DNA from: an uncultured Bacteroidales bacterium
GTDB lineage: Bacteria; Bacteroidota; Bacteroidia; Bacteroidales; UBA4417
DNA length: 46,370 bases
Assembly (NCBI GenBank): GCA_903822525.1
Contig: CAIJPI010000180.1
Coordinates: forward strand, 1 to 46,370
Direction: 5' to 3'
A program made the translations under genes and the position numbers. Below the pieces are notes generated by a model. The model had not been told where the DNA came from. It was given only the letters and a program-made list of their open reading frames with translations, and did not search any database. This document shows, piece by piece, positions 17,058 to 26,559 of this stretch (within the stretch, counting starts at the first letter, position 1; each line of letters opens with the position of its first letter).

Positions 17058-18896
17058 ATGAGCGAACAGACTAACTTCATCGAGAAAGAAGATGTTGTTG
17101 TAAAATTTTGTGGCGATTCAGGCGACGGGATGCAACTTGCTGGTACACTTTTCAGTGATGCAGCTGCTCTTCTGGGCCTTGATCTGGCTACTTTTCCTGA
17201 CTATCCGGCTGAAATACGCGCACCGCATAATACCATTGCTGGTGTTTCGGGTTTCCAGGTACATGTGGGAAGAAAAAAAATTGAGACTTCAGGCGATTTC
17301 GTCGACATTCTTGTTGCGATGAATCCGGCTTCACTCAAATCGAACCTGAAATGGACCCGTCCGGGTGCCACCATTATAGTGGATGCCGATTTGTTTGATG
17401 AAGCTACTTGCAAAAAAGCTGGTTATCTGACCAATCCGCTTGAAGACAACAGCCTTGAAGGGTACAATCTTGTAAAAGCGCCGGTTACCATTCTTACCCG
17501 AAATGCTTTACAACCTCTGGGTATTGATAATAAAACTGCTGACCGCACACGGAACGTGTTCACACTTGGAATTATCTATCATATATTCAGTTGGAAGTTA
17601 GATTCAACTGTTAACTATTTCAAGGCTAAGTTTAAAAAGAAACCTGAAATGATTGAGGCCAATAAACTGGTTCTCGAAACGGGTTACAGCTATGCCGATA
17701 CTGTCGAAACTTTAGGTTCTTCCTATCATATTGCTAAGGCAACAATGGCTCCGGGCCGTTACCGGAACATTACCGGAAATGTCGCTACAGCGTGGGGTTT
17801 CCTGGCAGCAGCCGAACGTTCGGGCAGACCATTGTTCCTGGGATCCTATCCCATAACACCCGCTACCGAAATTCTGATCGAACTGGTGAGACATAAATCA
17901 CTTGGCGCAAAAGTATTTCAGGCCGAAGACGAAATTGCAGGTATTTGTTCAGCAATAGGCGCTAGTTATACCGGTTCGCTGGCTCTTACTACAACTTCAG
18001 GTCCTGGTCTTTCGCTGAAAAGTGAAGCCATAGGTTTAGCGGTTATGACCGAATTGCCATTGGTTATTGTTAACGTTCAACGTGGTGGGCCATCAACAGG
18101 TTTGCCAACAAAGAGTGAACAAAGCGACCTGATGCAGGCATTGTTTGGCCGTAACGGCGAAGCACCTGTTGTTGTAATAGCTGCTTCAACACCGGCTGAT
18201 TGCTTTAAGTATGCATATGAGTCGGCTAAAATAGCACTCGAGCACATGACTCCGGTTATTTTATTGACTGATGGATCACTTGGTAACGGATCACAATTGT
18301 TCCGGATTCCAAAAGTGGCTGATCTGCCATCCATTACGCCTCCTATGGCCGAGCCTAACGATAAGGATTATAAACCTTACAAACGCGATCCTGAAACCTT
18401 GGTCCGCAAATGGGCAATCCCAGGAACAGAAGGCCTTCGTCACCGTATTGGTGGGCTGGAAAAAGAAAATGGTTCAGGTAACGTAAGTACTGATCCTGCC
18501 AATCACCAGATTATGACGGACCTGCGCGAAGCGAAAGTTCAGAAAGTAGCTGATTTTATTCCTGAACAATCAATTGTTGGTGCTAAAGAAGGTGATGTAC
18601 TGGTTGTAAGCTGGGGCGGAACACGTGGTACTACCGAGGCTGCTGTGGAAGAACTTCAAAAACAAGGTAAAAAAATCAGCCTGGCACACTTCCATCATAT
18701 TATGCCTCTGCCAAAAAATACCCACAAAGTATTGGCAGGGTTCAAAAAAATTATCGTGTGTGAACTTAACAGTGGGCAGTTTGTTAACTACCTGAGGATG
18801 AAAGAGCCTGACTATCGTTATACTCAGTATAATAAAGTTATGGGGCTTCCTTTCACCGTCACCGAGTTGGTAAATAAGTTTAACGAAATGCTTTAG
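17058..18896 (+). CDS. korA: 2-oxoacid:acceptor (ferredoxin) oxidoreductase, fused gamma-alpha subunit
   Basis: N-terminal gamma domain VVKFCGDSGDGMQLAGTLF...FPDYPAEIRAPHNTIAGVSGFQVHVG, then alpha domain GSYPITPATEILIELV, QAEDEIAGICSAIGASYTG, TTTSGPGLSLKSEAIGLAVMTELPLVIVNVQRGGPSTGLPT. ORF-track upstream extension lacks support; ATG 17058 preferred. Confidence 0.94.
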   Translation: MSEQTNFIEKEDVVVKFCGDSGDGMQLAGTLFSDAAALLGLDLATFPDYPAEIRAPHNTIAGVSGFQVHVGRKKIETSGDFVDILVAMNPASLKSNLKWTRPGATIIVDADLFDEATCKKAGYLTNPLEDNSLEGYNLVKAPVTILTRNALQPLGIDNKTADRTRNVFTLGIIYHIFSWKLDSTVNYFKAKFKKKPEMIEANKLVLETGYSYADTVETLGSSYHIAKATMAPGRYRNITGNVATAWGFLAAAERSGRPLFLGSYPITPATEILIELVRHKSLGAKVFQAEDEIAGICSAIGASYTGSLALTTTSGPGLSLKSEAIGLAVMTELPLVIVNVQRGGPSTGLPTKSEQSDLMQALFGRNGEAPVVVIAASTPADCFKYAYESAKIALEHMTPVILLTDGSLGNGSQLFRIPKVADLPSITPPMAEPNDKDYKPYKRDPETLVRKWAIPGTEGLRHRIGGLEKENGSGNVSTDPANHQIMTDLREAKVQKVADFIPEQSIVGAKEGDVLVVSWGGTRGTTEAAVEELQKQGKKISLAHFHHIMPLPKNTHKVLAGFKKIIVCELNSGQFVNYLRMKEPDYRYTQYNKVMGLPFTVTELVNKFNEML

Positions 18897-18907
18897 GAGG
18901 TAAAATT

Positions 18908-19951
18908 ATGTTCGAATTTCCAAATAAAACTATTGAACGATCGGTAGTTGAGCTAAACAAAGCCGATTTCGTAAGCGACCAGATGGTAAAATGGTGCCCC
19001 GGTTGCGGAGCTCATGCCATTCTTGCATCCATTGCCAACGTATTCCCTAAGATCGGCTACCGTAAGGAAAATTTCATGATGGTCTCCGGTATCGGATGCT
19101 CCTCCCGTTTCCCTTATTATGTGAATACATACGGTTTTCATGGAATTCACGGTCGGGCTAATGCAATAGCATCGGGTGTTAAAATTGCAAACCCTAACCT
19201 TAGTGTCTGGATAGCTACTGGCGACGGCGACTCTATGGCTATCGGCGGAAACCATTTTATTCATATTATCCGCCGTAATATTGATGTGAATATCGTGATG
19301 TTCAACAATCAGATTTACGGACTCACAAAAGGGCAGTTTTCACCAACTACTCCAATGGGTAGCATTACAAAAACCTCACCTCAGGGTACCATCGAGCATC
19401 CGTTTAATCCGGGCGAACTGGTTCTGGGAGCGCAAGGCACTTTCTTTGCACGCGCAGTCGATACCAATGTTAAACTCATGACCGAAGTTATGTTTGAAGC
19501 TGCCCGTCACGATGGGACTTCAGTAATTGAAATACTTCAGAACTGTATCATTTTTGCTGACAAAACCCACGAAGCCGTTACAGATAAAGAACTTCGTGAC
19601 GATGCCCAGATTCATATCAAAAACGGTGAACCTCTTATATTTGGGAAAAATCGCGATAAAGGTATCCGTCTCAACGGAACGCAGCTTGAAGTTGTTAAAT
19701 TAGGAGAAAACGGTATAACTGAGGATGATCTTTTAGTTCATGATCAGTACCAGCAGGACCCGGGTTTACACCTGATGATTGCTAAAATGTACCCGCCTCA
19801 TTTCCCGGTTGCTTTGGGCGTTATCCGTTCGGCAATGTATCCAACGTATGACGACCTGGTTGAAGACCAGATCGCTCAGGCAAAAAACAAAAGCAAAATA
19901 CTTTGCGTGGATGATCTGCTGAACAGCGGTGATACATGGGAAATTAAATAG
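18908..19951 (+). CDS. korB: 2-oxoacid:ferredoxin oxidoreductase subunit beta
   Basis: DQMVKWCPGCGAHAILASI, SGIGCSSRFPYYVNTYGFHGIHGRANAIASGVK, TGDGDSMAIGGNHFIHIIRRN, IYGLTKGQFSPTTPMGS. Confidence 0.95.
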   Translation: MFEFPNKTIERSVVELNKADFVSDQMVKWCPGCGAHAILASIANVFPKIGYRKENFMMVSGIGCSSRFPYYVNTYGFHGIHGRANAIASGVKIANPNLSVWIATGDGDSMAIGGNHFIHIIRRNIDVNIVMFNNQIYGLTKGQFSPTTPMGSITKTSPQGTIEHPFNPGELVLGAQGTFFARAVDTNVKLMTEVMFEAARHDGTSVIEILQNCIIFADKTHEAVTDKELRDDAQIHIKNGEPLIFGKNRDKGIRLNGTQLEVVKLGENGITEDDLLVHDQYQQDPGLHLMIAKMYPPHFPVALGVIRSAMYPTYDDLVEDQIAQAKNKSKILCVDDLLNSGDTWEIK

Positions 19952-19974
19952 TTTTTGATTGATAGTTATCGAAG

Positions 19975-20002
19975 GCCTCCGTAATAACGGGGGCTTTTTT
20001 TT
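19975..20002 (+). terminator. Intrinsic terminator of korAB
   Basis: GCCTCCGT-aata-ACGGGGGC hairpin (one wobble) followed by an 8-T run. Confidence 0.85.
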
Positions 20003-20252
20003 ACCCTTCTTTTACCCGGAATTATGTTGAAGTATTTGCCAAGTAACCGAATTTTTTTCATACAGTCGATAAAAAAAATAAGGAATATTGTTTAATAAGC
20101 TATTTTTGTAAAAGATGAAATATATTATTTTATCCGGGAAACTTTAGTCCGGATGTGCTTAAAAAATATCCGGATGCTTCATATCCGTTTGTTGTATATT
20201 CTTTTTTTCTGAAAGACAAATCATCGATTTCCTGATTTAAGCCAGTTGCAGC

Positions 20253-21251
20253 ATGAAAATAAAACTGAATAGCATTATTAAGATTACTGTTACACTGCTT
20301 ATACTTATTTTCCTTTTCTGGAAGGTGAAATTTAATACTCAGGGGTTTTCTGAAACCCTCCGATCAGTGCGTTTAGTCTATTTCCTTCTATCCTTATTTG
20401 GTGTAGTACTTGTGTTAGGTATCAAAAGTTACAGATGGCGCATACTTATCAGCAACGAAGGCGTGAAGTATTCAGCCTATAAGGCATTTGCGGCTTTTAT
20501 GGCATCGGATGCAATCGGGATTGTTACGCCAGGTAGAATTGGAGAGATTGCCCGCTTGTATTATGTCAGGCAGGAAACAACTATCAGTTTTTATGCTGCT
20601 TTTAAAACTATTGTTTCCGACAGAATTTTCGATTTTACCATGCTTGGATGGTTTGGTTTATCGGGAATGCTATACTATTTTAAAACATTCGGCAACTATC
20701 CTGGAATTTATTATGCTGTAGGAATTCTGATTTTGTTTATACTTGGATATTTCGTGGTTGTTAAGTTCCTTGCAATACTACTGCGAAATCCGAAAGTCGG
20801 CAGATTGCCTGTAATACGTTTTATTTATGAAAGTTTCCTTGCTGTGGTCAGCAAGCGTTCTATAGAAATGTGGGTAATAACATTTACTGCATATTTTATG
20901 TATTTCTGGTTTTCCTGGCTTATCATGATTTCGTTGAACTTAACACCTTCATACCTTGATGTCGTTTTCATCATGAGTATTATGAGTCTGAGTACTATCA
21001 TACCGTTATCAGTTGCAGGCTTTGGTACCCGCGAAGCTACTCTTGTGCTGCTGTTTGCATATTATGGTCTGGCCAGTGAAACAGCCATTTCTTTTTCACT
21101 CATGCATTTCACTGCATTTTTTCTGTGGGGAGGCCTGATAGGACTTGTATTCTGGCTGTTGATGCCCATTTCGCTCCAGCAGGTAAAAGATGATTCAAAA
21201 AGCATATTCCTGTTGTTTAAACCTGAGCCCTCAGTGAAACAGGATAGCTAA
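20253..21251 (+). CDS. Lysylphosphatidylglycerol synthase TM region/flippase-like (UPF0104) membrane protein
   Basis: Polytopic; WRILISNEGVKYSAYKAFAAFMASDAIGIVTPGRIGEIARLYYVRQ and SLSTIIPLSVAGFGTREATLVLLFAYYG typical of the family. Confidence 0.8.
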   Translation: MKIKLNSIIKITVTLLILIFLFWKVKFNTQGFSETLRSVRLVYFLLSLFGVVLVLGIKSYRWRILISNEGVKYSAYKAFAAFMASDAIGIVTPGRIGEIARLYYVRQETTISFYAAFKTIVSDRIFDFTMLGWFGLSGMLYYFKTFGNYPGIYYAVGILILFILGYFVVVKFLAILLRNPKVGRLPVIRFIYESFLAVVSKRSIEMWVITFTAYFMYFWFSWLIMISLNLTPSYLDVVFIMSIMSLSTIIPLSVAGFGTREATLVLLFAYYGLASETAISFSLMHFTAFFLWGGLIGLVFWLLMPISLQQVKDDSKSIFLLFKPEPSVKQDS

Positions 21252-21522
21252 TTGTATGACTATAATCATATTGAAGGATGTTGAATAGTATTGGATTTTA
21301 AACTTATAATTGAATTTCATAGGAGTAAAATCTGCTGTGCTCTTACTGATTTGCCAATACGGCAGAATGATTGCTTTCATGATAATTTACTTTTGTTAAA
21401 TTTGCAGGTTCTAAGCCCGGTGATAATCAATTTCATGCCAACCGATTTTGCAGATTTATAATAAAATTCAAGGATGATTATAAATCAGTACAGGATTAGA
21501 CTGTCATCCGGAGCTAATACAT

Positions 21523-23583
21523 ATGATTAAAAAACTGCAGATCGCACTTCTGTTACTTGTTCCCCTGGTTTTCCTGGTCATGGGGTTGCGCTTCGATCGG
21601 ACTAAATACGGTACCGATCCTGAAAGTGCATACCTGATGAATGGACTCAATATTGCTATGGGGAAATCTGTTGGTCATTATGACAATCCCGGAACTACAG
21701 TTCAGATGTACAGTGCAGTTGTATTAAGGATTACCTACGCTTTCCGCTCTACCGATAATGATCTGCAAACAGATGTGCTGAAAAATTCAGAATATTATAT
21801 CGAGGTCTTACGCAAAGGGCTTATTATAATGAATGCCTGCGTTCTTCTGATACTAGGTCTTGTTGCATTTGTGCTTTTAGGAAATTTCTGGACCGGGTTG
21901 ATTCTTCAACTCGCTCCATTTATGTCAGTTACACTTATTGAGGAGTGTTTTACAAAGGTTGCCCCCGAACCGGTATTGTTTGCAACAATTGGGGCTTTGA
22001 TCATTATCCTGATGAAATTTTACACTTCAAAGGATGCCACCGGGAAGAAATATCCACTGCTTTTAGGTTTACTTGCCGGCTTTGGCCTGGCAACCAAAAT
22101 GACATTTCTGCCGGTATTAATCATTCCTATGATTATTTTAGCTGGGAAACGGAATAAATGGATTTATGCATTTTCTGTTATCCCTTCCTTTATTTTATTT
22201 ACGCTTCCGGCAGCAAAGGGGTATCTGAGTATGGCAAACTGGTTTCTTAGCCTGGGTACCCACACCGGGACCTACGGACAGGGGAATTCAGGTTTGTTGG
22301 ATCCGGCTCAGTATTTCCACTCAATAATTTCAATAGGCGTGAATAATATGGCTATGCTGGCAGTAATGGGTGTTGCTGTTATAGTATTGATTTCTGCAGG
22401 AATAAGGGCACGAAAACTGAATGTTGGTGATTCGAAAAAGGAATTTTATATACTTCTTGCCTTACTTTTTACACAGTTTGGCAGCATCCTCCTGGTAGCA
22501 AAGCATTATCACAGCAACCATTACCTGTTTCCGGCACTCAGCCTTTCAGGATTAGTGCTTGTATTTTCTTATCTGCTAATCAGCAAGAACTTTAAATCGG
22601 GGAATAAGCTTATCTCTAAGTTCTCCATGCCGATAGTTGCGGTTTTAGTTATTGGCATTTCTGCACTCAATATTCCGTATCTCACATTAGCATTCAATGG
22701 ATACCGGGCATCGAACCAAAGTACCGATGAAACTTTTTCACGTCTTGATCGCGATTTTAAAGGGTATGCTAAAGTTTACTATTACCCTATATCGTTCAAT
22801 GAATATTCATCGCTCCGATGGGGGAATGTTTATTCGAGGCAATACAGTACTGAAAAATTAATTGCATTATTCCCTGAGGGTTTATTCTATAATGCAGGTG
22901 AGAAAAGCTTTCAACTGTGGGAAACCAGTATTTCTACAAGGGAATTTGTAAAAAGGTATGGAAACCGGATACTGCTTATCGGAGGTCCGCTTACAGATGA
23001 TGAATTTAAGAACGTTGAACTGGGTGGCCTGAAACTAAAAAGACTCTTCGACAGCAGGGTACAGGTTGTGTATGAGGTTGAAACCGAAAAATCGGAACTT
23101 TTCAAAGGCGTTACCCACAGCAGCCCTGCTGTATGGTCGTTGCTGAATACCTTCGAAGTCTTGAGCCCTGACGGGCAATGGATAATGTCGGATAATGGGA
23201 ATAAGTTCTGTAAAAATTCATCCTTGTCTACTGATAAAGCCCGCTCAGGCAGCCATGCTTTTAAACTTCCTGTACACGATACCTATGCAATGGATTTCGG
23301 ACTTCAGGATGTTAAACCTGGTGATACTTTCGAGATCAGTATCTGGAAAACAGCGAATAGCCCCGAAGCATATCTGGTAGCAGCAAAAAATGATGGTAAC
23401 GGTCCTCCGTTTTATATACAAAGCAAAGGGTTTGTCGAAACCGACAGTTCCGGGAATTGGGAAAAAGTAATACTAACAGTTGTAATCCCTATGGATTTTA
23501 GTGGAGCTAAATTAAAGGTCTACCTTTGGAATTATGGTGATCAACCGGTATGGTTCGACGATTTTGAGATTACCAGGTATTAA
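21523..23583 (+). CDS. GT-C/GT39-like membrane glycosyltransferase with C-terminal beta-sandwich-like module
   Basis: Polytopic N-terminal part with GTDPESAYLMNGLNIAMG...DNPGTTVQMY (ArnT/PMT-like first loop), soluble C-terminus ending KLKVYLWNYGDQPVWFDDFEITRY. Confidence 0.7.
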   Translation: MIKKLQIALLLLVPLVFLVMGLRFDRTKYGTDPESAYLMNGLNIAMGKSVGHYDNPGTTVQMYSAVVLRITYAFRSTDNDLQTDVLKNSEYYIEVLRKGLIIMNACVLLILGLVAFVLLGNFWTGLILQLAPFMSVTLIEECFTKVAPEPVLFATIGALIIILMKFYTSKDATGKKYPLLLGLLAGFGLATKMTFLPVLIIPMIILAGKRNKWIYAFSVIPSFILFTLPAAKGYLSMANWFLSLGTHTGTYGQGNSGLLDPAQYFHSIISIGVNNMAMLAVMGVAVIVLISAGIRARKLNVGDSKKEFYILLALLFTQFGSILLVAKHYHSNHYLFPALSLSGLVLVFSYLLISKNFKSGNKLISKFSMPIVAVLVIGISALNIPYLTLAFNGYRASNQSTDETFSRLDRDFKGYAKVYYYPISFNEYSSLRWGNVYSRQYSTEKLIALFPEGLFYNAGEKSFQLWETSISTREFVKRYGNRILLIGGPLTDDEFKNVELGGLKLKRLFDSRVQVVYEVETEKSELFKGVTHSSPAVWSLLNTFEVLSPDGQWIMSDNGNKFCKNSSLSTDKARSGSHAFKLPVHDTYAMDFGLQDVKPGDTFEISIWKTANSPEAYLVAAKNDGNGPPFYIQSKGFVETDSSGNWEKVILTVVIPMDFSGAKLKVYLWNYGDQPVWFDDFEITRY

Positions 23584-23641
23584 AACTTGAAAAAAGGCCT
23601 TTAACCGGGAACAGAAAAAAATAATAGATAATAGTTAGGAT

Positions 23642-24397
23642 ATGATTAACGGAAAGAAAATTGTGGTTGTCCTGCCTGCATATAATGCCGGCCAAACGCT
23701 CGAAATTACTTATAACGAAATCCCTTTCGACATTGTTGACGATGTCGTTCTGGTTGACGATGGCAGTCGGGATAATACAGTTGAAGTTGCGCATCAGATA
23801 GGGATTAAACACGTTATTCAGCATGAGCAGAATAAAGGATACGGAGGGAATCAGAAAACCTGCTACGACACTGCATTGAAACTGGGAGGTGACATAGTCA
23901 TTATGCTTCATCCTGATTATCAGTATACTCCACTGCTTATTCAGTCGATGGCATACCTCATTGCCAACGGAGTATTCCCTGTTGTGATGGGTTCTCGCAT
24001 TTTAGGAAACGGAGCACGAAAAGGCGGTATGCCGCTTATCAAATATATTTCGAACCGGGGTCTCACTCTCATTCAGAATATTTTAATCAACCAGAAACTC
24101 TCTGAATACCATACAGGATACAGGGCATTTTCGCGCGAAGTGCTGCTTTCAATTGATTACCACGTAAACAGCGACGATTTTGTTTTTGATAACCAAATGA
24201 TCTCACAAATCATCTATAAAGGATACCCGGTTGGCGAAATTACTTGTCCGACTAAATATTTTAAGGAAGCGTCGTCTATCAATCTCTGGCGCAGTACAAT
24301 CTATGCCATTGGGGTATTAAAAACATCCGTATCGCATTTTATGAATAAATTGGGCATACTGCATTCAAAACGCTATCAGGCCCCACAATCAAAGTAA
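23642..24397 (+). CDS. Glycosyltransferase family 2
   Basis: VVVLPAYNAGQTLEITYNEIP...DDVVLVDDGSRDNTVEVA...NKGYGGNQKTCYDTAL; dolichyl-phosphate mannosyltransferase-like. Confidence 0.9.
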   Translation: MINGKKIVVVLPAYNAGQTLEITYNEIPFDIVDDVVLVDDGSRDNTVEVAHQIGIKHVIQHEQNKGYGGNQKTCYDTALKLGGDIVIMLHPDYQYTPLLIQSMAYLIANGVFPVVMGSRILGNGARKGGMPLIKYISNRGLTLIQNILINQKLSEYHTGYRAFSREVLLSIDYHVNSDDFVFDNQMISQIIYKGYPVGEITCPTKYFKEASSINLWRSTIYAIGVLKTSVSHFMNKLGILHSKRYQAPQSK

Positions 24398-24420
24398 TTT
24401 GGCTGGATATCATCTTTGCA

Positions 24421-26271
24421 TTACTCAAAGATCTCAACTTTCAGGTTATCGATATAAACAGGGGCTTTTCCCTGAACCCAGAAATAGATTTTCACTGTAT
24501 CATCTTTTGACCGGACTTCCGGTGTGAGGTAATCTACCCGCATGGTATTCCATTGACCGGGTTTCATCGCATATTTCTTAAGTGAAATACTTGTCGCCCG
24601 GTAATTATATGGTTCTCCTTTGTGCTGGAATGTAATTACCAGCGATGCCATATTTTCCTGAACATCAGAAACAGGATAAATTTCTACTTCTGCGCGTAAC
24701 CAGGCATGATCTTTTGCAGTTATCTGGCTGTAAGGCATTTCCATGGCCGGCGAAAAGGGATGAGATTCATCAAGCCTGAGTGAAAATTTCCCGCCACTGA
24801 CTGTATCTTTACTTAAGGTCATTCCCTGGTCTTGTGTTTGTTCAAAGTCGAAAAAAGCAGCGGTTCGCCTGGTATAAGCTGTTTCATCTTTTAAAACCTC
24901 ATCAGCATCGGTCGGGCGCTCAATTAATAGCAGCTTACGGTCAGACTCAGTAAAAGATGTTTTTCCGAAAATGGCAAAATAATAAGCTTTTGTCATCCTG
25001 GTGCGCTCAATTACTCCATGTGCCCATTGCCAGGTCTGGAAAAGGTTCAGCATGAGCATCAGGGTAATTGTTGTATAAAATAGTACCCTGTAAATCTTAT
25101 TCCATGCCATAATCTGTTGGATCAGGTAACCCAAAGGGATAGCAAGCAGCACATACGACGAAAGCAATGCCCTCTGGCTGTAGCTGCCTCCTGCATACCA
25201 CCAGCAAGTCCAGCTCGAAACAATATACAGGTTTACCAGAAAATAGATCAGTAAGCTATAAAACAAAGGTTTGTTTTTTTTAAACAGACTGAAGAAACCT
25301 ATAATGGCGAAACCCATTACCGGAGTATAGATCAGCCACCCTTTCCGAAAGCTGAATAATACTTCCGAAATGTATGGCCGCTCAAAATCGAATCCTTCGC
25401 CTGCATTGTTGTAGCTATAAAAAAGCCAGTGCCCCGAACTGTACTTCCAGTAAATCAATTGAGGTAATCCTGCCACGAATGCTGTCAGAAGCAACAGAAT
25501 CACATGACGGTAGTTCGATTTTAACAAGCCGGTTTTGAATTGAAAACTCTTGCGATCGCTAATGCCCCACAATACAGGTATAATAATACAAACCAGTTCC
25601 GATGGTCTTACCAGTGCAGCAAGCCCCATGGCAAAACCGAGTCCTGAAGCATACCACAACCTGGGTTGCTCGTGCCAGCGGATCGTAAGCCAAACAATAA
25701 AAGTATATAATGTAAAAAGATAGTTATGGGAGAGGTAACCATCAAAGGCTGTAAGTTGAAAATAATTTGTGGCTAATACGATGATTATTAATAAAATGCC
25801 TGAAATTATTTCATCGAAAAACTTTAGTAGTATTTTCCTTAGCATGATAATGCCTGCTGCAGCATAAGCCAACCCGCTTAGAGCCCAGGCATACTGGTAA
25901 GGAATGGAAAATCCATCCGCTTTAAAGCCTGCAATCAGGCTGAAAATATGAGCAATAAAAAAAGCGGGGGCATTCAATACAGCCATACCCATGGAGTATT
26001 TCAGAACCCAGCCACCCGTTGGAATAGCCGTTGCCTGATAAAAGGTGGAAGTTGCCTGGTACTGATCAATCAGTTGATTAACCCATGCTATGTTGGTAAG
26101 CCTCAGGTCGTGATAAATAAAACTTGCTGGAAGGTAAAGATAATAGCCGAAAACATCCCACGACAGAATATTCACAGGCGGATACACAAACCTGAAGAAC
26201 ACTATGCCGGCAATCAGCAAAAAGCTGATCCAAAGGGAGGGCTCTTTTTTAAAGCTTGGGATGTAGTTCAT
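24421..26271 (-). CDS. Polytopic membrane protein (GT-C-like) with C-terminal beta-sandwich-like module
   Basis: N-terminal TM segments with SWDVFGYYLYLPASFIYHD; C-terminal VKIYFWVQGKAPVYIDNLKVEIFE. Confidence 0.65.
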   Translation of the reverse strand: MNYIPSFKKEPSLWISFLLIAGIVFFRFVYPPVNILSWDVFGYYLYLPASFIYHDLRLTNIAWVNQLIDQYQATSTFYQATAIPTGGWVLKYSMGMAVLNAPAFFIAHIFSLIAGFKADGFSIPYQYAWALSGLAYAAAGIIMLRKILLKFFDEIISGILLIIIVLATNYFQLTAFDGYLSHNYLFTLYTFIVWLTIRWHEQPRLWYASGLGFAMGLAALVRPSELVCIIIPVLWGISDRKSFQFKTGLLKSNYRHVILLLLTAFVAGLPQLIYWKYSSGHWLFYSYNNAGEGFDFERPYISEVLFSFRKGWLIYTPVMGFAIIGFFSLFKKNKPLFYSLLIYFLVNLYIVSSWTCWWYAGGSYSQRALLSSYVLLAIPLGYLIQQIMAWNKIYRVLFYTTITLMLMLNLFQTWQWAHGVIERTRMTKAYYFAIFGKTSFTESDRKLLLIERPTDADEVLKDETAYTRRTAAFFDFEQTQDQGMTLSKDTVSGGKFSLRLDESHPFSPAMEMPYSQITAKDHAWLRAEVEIYPVSDVQENMASLVITFQHKGEPYNYRATSISLKKYAMKPGQWNTMRVDYLTPEVRSKDDTVKIYFWVQGKAPVYIDNLKVEIFE

Positions 26272-26468
26272 TAATTTTTGTTGTTTTTATACAGGCAAAA
26301 ATATGCGACCAGTAAGATGGCGAAATGGAGATAAAGTGAAACCAAAAAAATCTCTGTCTTGTCTTCCTATTTGAATTCATATATTAACTGCCTTAAAATA
26401 TCAAGATTATAGAGCACATTAATAATCAGGGTATCTATCCACTATTAATCACCTATTCTGTCGGGTCA

Positions 26469-26559
26469 GCAATCCGCAATCCGCAATTCGCAATCCACAA
26501 TCCACAATCCGCAATCCGCAATCCACAATCCGCAATCCGAAATCCGAAATCCGCAATCA
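26469..26559 (+). repeat. Heptamer tandem array GCAATCC (13 units), overlapping the stop codon of 26557-28473
   Basis: GCAATCC GCAATCC GCAATTC GCAATCC ACAATCC ACAATCC GCAATCC GCAATCC ACAATCC GCAATCC GAAATCC GAAATCC GCAATCA; terminal TCA is the minus-strand TGA stop. Confidence 0.97.

Noticed and set aside
26469-26559. CRISPR array
   Set aside because: 7-bp units in direct tandem without spacers; not CRISPR architecture.
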